Part shown: positions 61,730 to 64,000 of the stretch, in pieces | Position numbering within the stretch: the first letter of the stretch is position 1 | How the letters are laid out: every line of letters begins with the position of its first letter | Source of the DNA: Pithys albifrons albifrons | Taxonomy: Eukaryota > Chordata > Aves > Passeriformes > Thamnophilidae | Length of the DNA stretch: 64,000 bases | NCBI RefSeq assembly: GCF_047495875.1 | Contig: NC_092497.1 | Span: 74,571,463 to 74,635,462 of the forward strand | Reading direction: 5' to 3' | Position numbers and translations under genes: made by a program | Notes under the pieces: generated by a model | What the model saw: the letters and a program-made list of their open reading frames with translations, nothing else | The model's database searches: none | What the model was told of the DNA's origin: nothing

Positions 61730-64000
61730 GTGCTCAAACTAACACTTGCATGTTGGAACATCAGAACCATGCTTGATACTGAGGATAGTGGACATCCTGA
61801 GCGTCGTTCTGCTCTAATTGCCCACGAACTGTCACGGCTCAACATTGACATTGCTGCTCTCAGTGAAGTTCGTCTTCATGAGGAAGGCAGCCTTAAAGAA
61901 CATGGTGCTGGCTACACACTCTACTGGTCAGGCAAACCCAAAACCGAAAGACACCTTTAAGGAGTTGGCTTCATGATTAAAAACTCCATTGCCTCCAAAC
62001 TTGAAAATCTGCTGACAGGTCATTCCGATCGCATTATGTCCTTACGCCTCCCTCTACACAACAAGCAACATGTTGTTCTTTTTGCATTTACGCCCCAACT
62101 CTCCAAGCTGACCCAGCAGAAAAAGACAAATTCTATACAGACCTGCGCCGCCTCACCCAAAATGTTTCTGCAGATGATAAGATCATAATCCTTGGTGACT
62201 TCAACACCAGAGTAGGTAAGAATTCTGAAGCCTGGAAAGGAGTCCTGGGCAAGCATGGCATTGGAAACTGCAACGACAATGGACACCTCCTGCTAGAGTT
62301 TTGCGCAGAATGGCAGCTCACCATCACCAACACTATCTTTCAGCAGAAAGACAGCCTGAAGACAACCTGGATGCATCCTCGATCCAAGCACTGGCATCTC
62401 ATTGACTATATCTTAGTACAACAGAGAAATGTCAGTGATGTCCGTCATACTCGAGTGATACCGAGTGCAGAATGTCAAACAGACCATCGCCTTGTGCGTT
62501 GCAAACTTAACCTCCACTTCAAGCCCAAACCTAAGAGAGGCAGCATTCCAAGGAGGAGGCTCCAAGTCAGCAATCTTCAAACAGCCACAGTTAGAGACAG
62601 CTTCCAGGTAAACCTTCAAACTAGACTTAAAGATAATCCCATAGATCCCTCTCCTGAAGCACTTTGGCAACATATTAAAAGTTGCATCCTGCAGTCCTTT
62701 GAAGAGTCCCTAGGGTTCTCCTCCAAGAAAAAAAAAAATGGTTTGATGAGAACAATCAAGAGATCCAGGAATTGCTGAAGAAGAAGAGAACTGCTCACCA
62801 AGCACACCTTGCTCAGCCATCTTGCCATATAAAAAAAGCCGCCTTTTGTCTTGCATGCAGTGAGCTCCAACAGAAACTTCAAGACATCCAGAACAAATGG
62901 TGGCTCGACCTAGCAGAAAAGACACAACTGTGCGCAGATTTGGGTGACCAAAGAGGATTCTATGAAGCCCTGACAGCAGTATACGGACCCACATACCAGG
63001 TTCAAAGCCCCCTACTCAGTGCAGAGGGTCAACTGCTTCTAACAGATAAAACCTCCATCCTGAACCGATGGTCTGAGCACTTTCACTCTCTTCAGTGCCA
63101 ACTGTGTAGTCCAAGGCTCAGCAATTCAGCACATTACACAATAATCGGTGAAACATGAATTGGGTGCAGCCCCTACTATGGGAGAGATACTCAAGGCCAT
63201 ACAACAGGTGAAAACTGGCAAGGCAGCTGGGGTTGATGGAATTCCACCTGAAATCTGGAAGCATGGAGGTAAAGCACTCCATGCCAAATTCCACGAGCTT
63301 GTTGTGCGTTGCTGGGAACAAGGGGAACTACCACCAGATCTCCATGACACAGTCATCATCACCCTGTAAAAGAAGAAAGGAGAAAAATCAGACTGCTCAA
63401 ATTACCGAGGTATTTCTTTGCTCTCCATTGCTGGTAAAATCCTTGCAAGAATACTTCTGAACAGATTAGTACCCACTATTGCAGAAGAACTTCTACCTGA
63501 AAGCCAGTGCGGTTTCAGAGCCAATAGGAGCACCACAGACATGGTGTTTGTTCTCAGACAACTGCAAGAGAAGTGCAGGCAACAGAACAAAGGTCTCTAT
63601 GTAACCTTCATTGACCTCACCAAAGCTTTGACACTGTGAGCAGAAAAGGCCAGTGGCAGATCTTGGAATGTTTAGGATGTCCCCCCAAGTTCCTCAAAAT
63701 GATCATCCTGCTACATGAGGATCAGCGTGGACAAGTCAGATATGGCGATGCACTCTCTGAGCCCTTTCCAATAACCAACGGTGTGAAACAAGGTTGCGTT
63801 CTTGCACCAACTCTATTCACAATCTTCTTCAGCAGGATGCTCCAAAGAGCCACAGCAGACCTCGATGAAGGAAACAGCATCTACATCCTATATCGTACCG
63901 ATGGAAGCCTCTTCAACCTAAGGCGACTGAAGGCCCACACCAAGACCCTCAATCGCCTTGTCCACGAGCTGCTTTTTGCTGATGATGCCGCCCTCATTGC
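61730..64000 (+). pseudogene. Decayed RTE endonuclease-reverse transcriptase ORF (copy 2)
   Basis: Starts at ATG 61730. Endonuclease blocks: ACWNIRTML, ALSEVRL, GDFN, WMHPRSKHWHLIDYILV, TDHRLVRC. RT blocks: GKAAGVDGIPPEIW, NYRGISLLSIAGKILARIL, ESQCGFRANRSTTDMVFVLR, GVKQGCVLAPTLF, and FADD at about 63976. Breaks: in-frame TAA at 61958-61960; a lost base near 62085; slippage in the A-run at 62730-62740; frame loss near 63090; TAA in the LYKKKG block at about 63367; one T lost at about 63628 inside the catalytic FD motif. The positions differ from those in copy 1, so each copy died independently after insertion. Confidence 0.9.

Larger units (their letters stand above)
60972..64000 (+). mobile_element. 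RTE-clade LINE (AviRTE-like), copy 2, 5' complete, 3' end outside window
   Basis: Begins CTTCTCCGGGGACACCCCG at 60972, the same terminus as copy 1. A 758-bp leader is followed by the single EN-RT ORF, which runs off the window inside the RT domain just after the FADD box. It is closely similar to copy 1 throughout and keeps more CG dinucleotides, so it is the less decayed copy. Confidence 0.9.

Overview
This is vertebrate nuclear DNA, almost certainly from a bird. The main evidence is the repeat content. CR1 LINE fragments with the avian 3' end (tandem ATTCTATGATT-type octamers) occur across the window in both orientations. There are several avian-type ERV LTRs, a nuclear copy of mitochondrial DNA whose gene order is COX3-tRNA-Gly-ND3-tRNA-Arg-ND4L, and a tRNA-Ile-headed SINE with a CR1-like tail, which is the architecture described for the passerine SINE TguSINE1. 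Together with two RTE-clade LINEs of the AviRTE type (patchy in birds, present in suboscines), these point to a passerine, possibly a suboscine. That placement is inference. I found no host protein-coding exon that I can defend, so the window looks like gene-poor intergenic or deep intronic DNA. The open reading frames present are transposon remnants, mitochondrial remnants or chance frames.

Layout. 1-3513: RTE LINE, minus strand, 5' end inside the window and 3' end cut by the window edge. 3514-9989: mostly unique DNA with one small composite SINE (7418-7702), made of a 5S-rRNA head joined to sequence from the RTE 5' UTR and flanked by an 11-bp target-site duplication. 9990-24600: unique DNA with scattered CR1 fragments. 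25217-31574: LTR cluster (25217-25837, a fragment at 27905-28296, 29927-30578, 31021-31574). 31720-32470: young NUMT. 33155-33297: tRNA-Ile SINE. 36640-39512: old CR1 interrupted by two LTRs of different families. 41185-42345: a minus-strand LTR with a plus-strand LTR inserted inside it. 42440-49527: large decayed CR1 copies, one interrupted by an LTR, separated by a long (GAAA)n tract. 49528-60500: mostly unique AT-rich DNA. 60972-64000: second RTE LINE, plus strand, inserted in or beside an old CR1 and running off the window.

The two RTE copies are closely similar, lie in inverted orientation about 57 kb apart with their 5' ends facing each other, and are both inactivated by independent stops and frameshifts. 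Their shared 5' terminus has the strand order of an HDV-like self-cleaving ribozyme, although P1.1 and P4 are not convincing by eye. The 5S/RTE composite at 7.4 kb is the strongest candidate for something new: a SINE-like element apparently assembled from 5S rRNA and this LINE's own leader.
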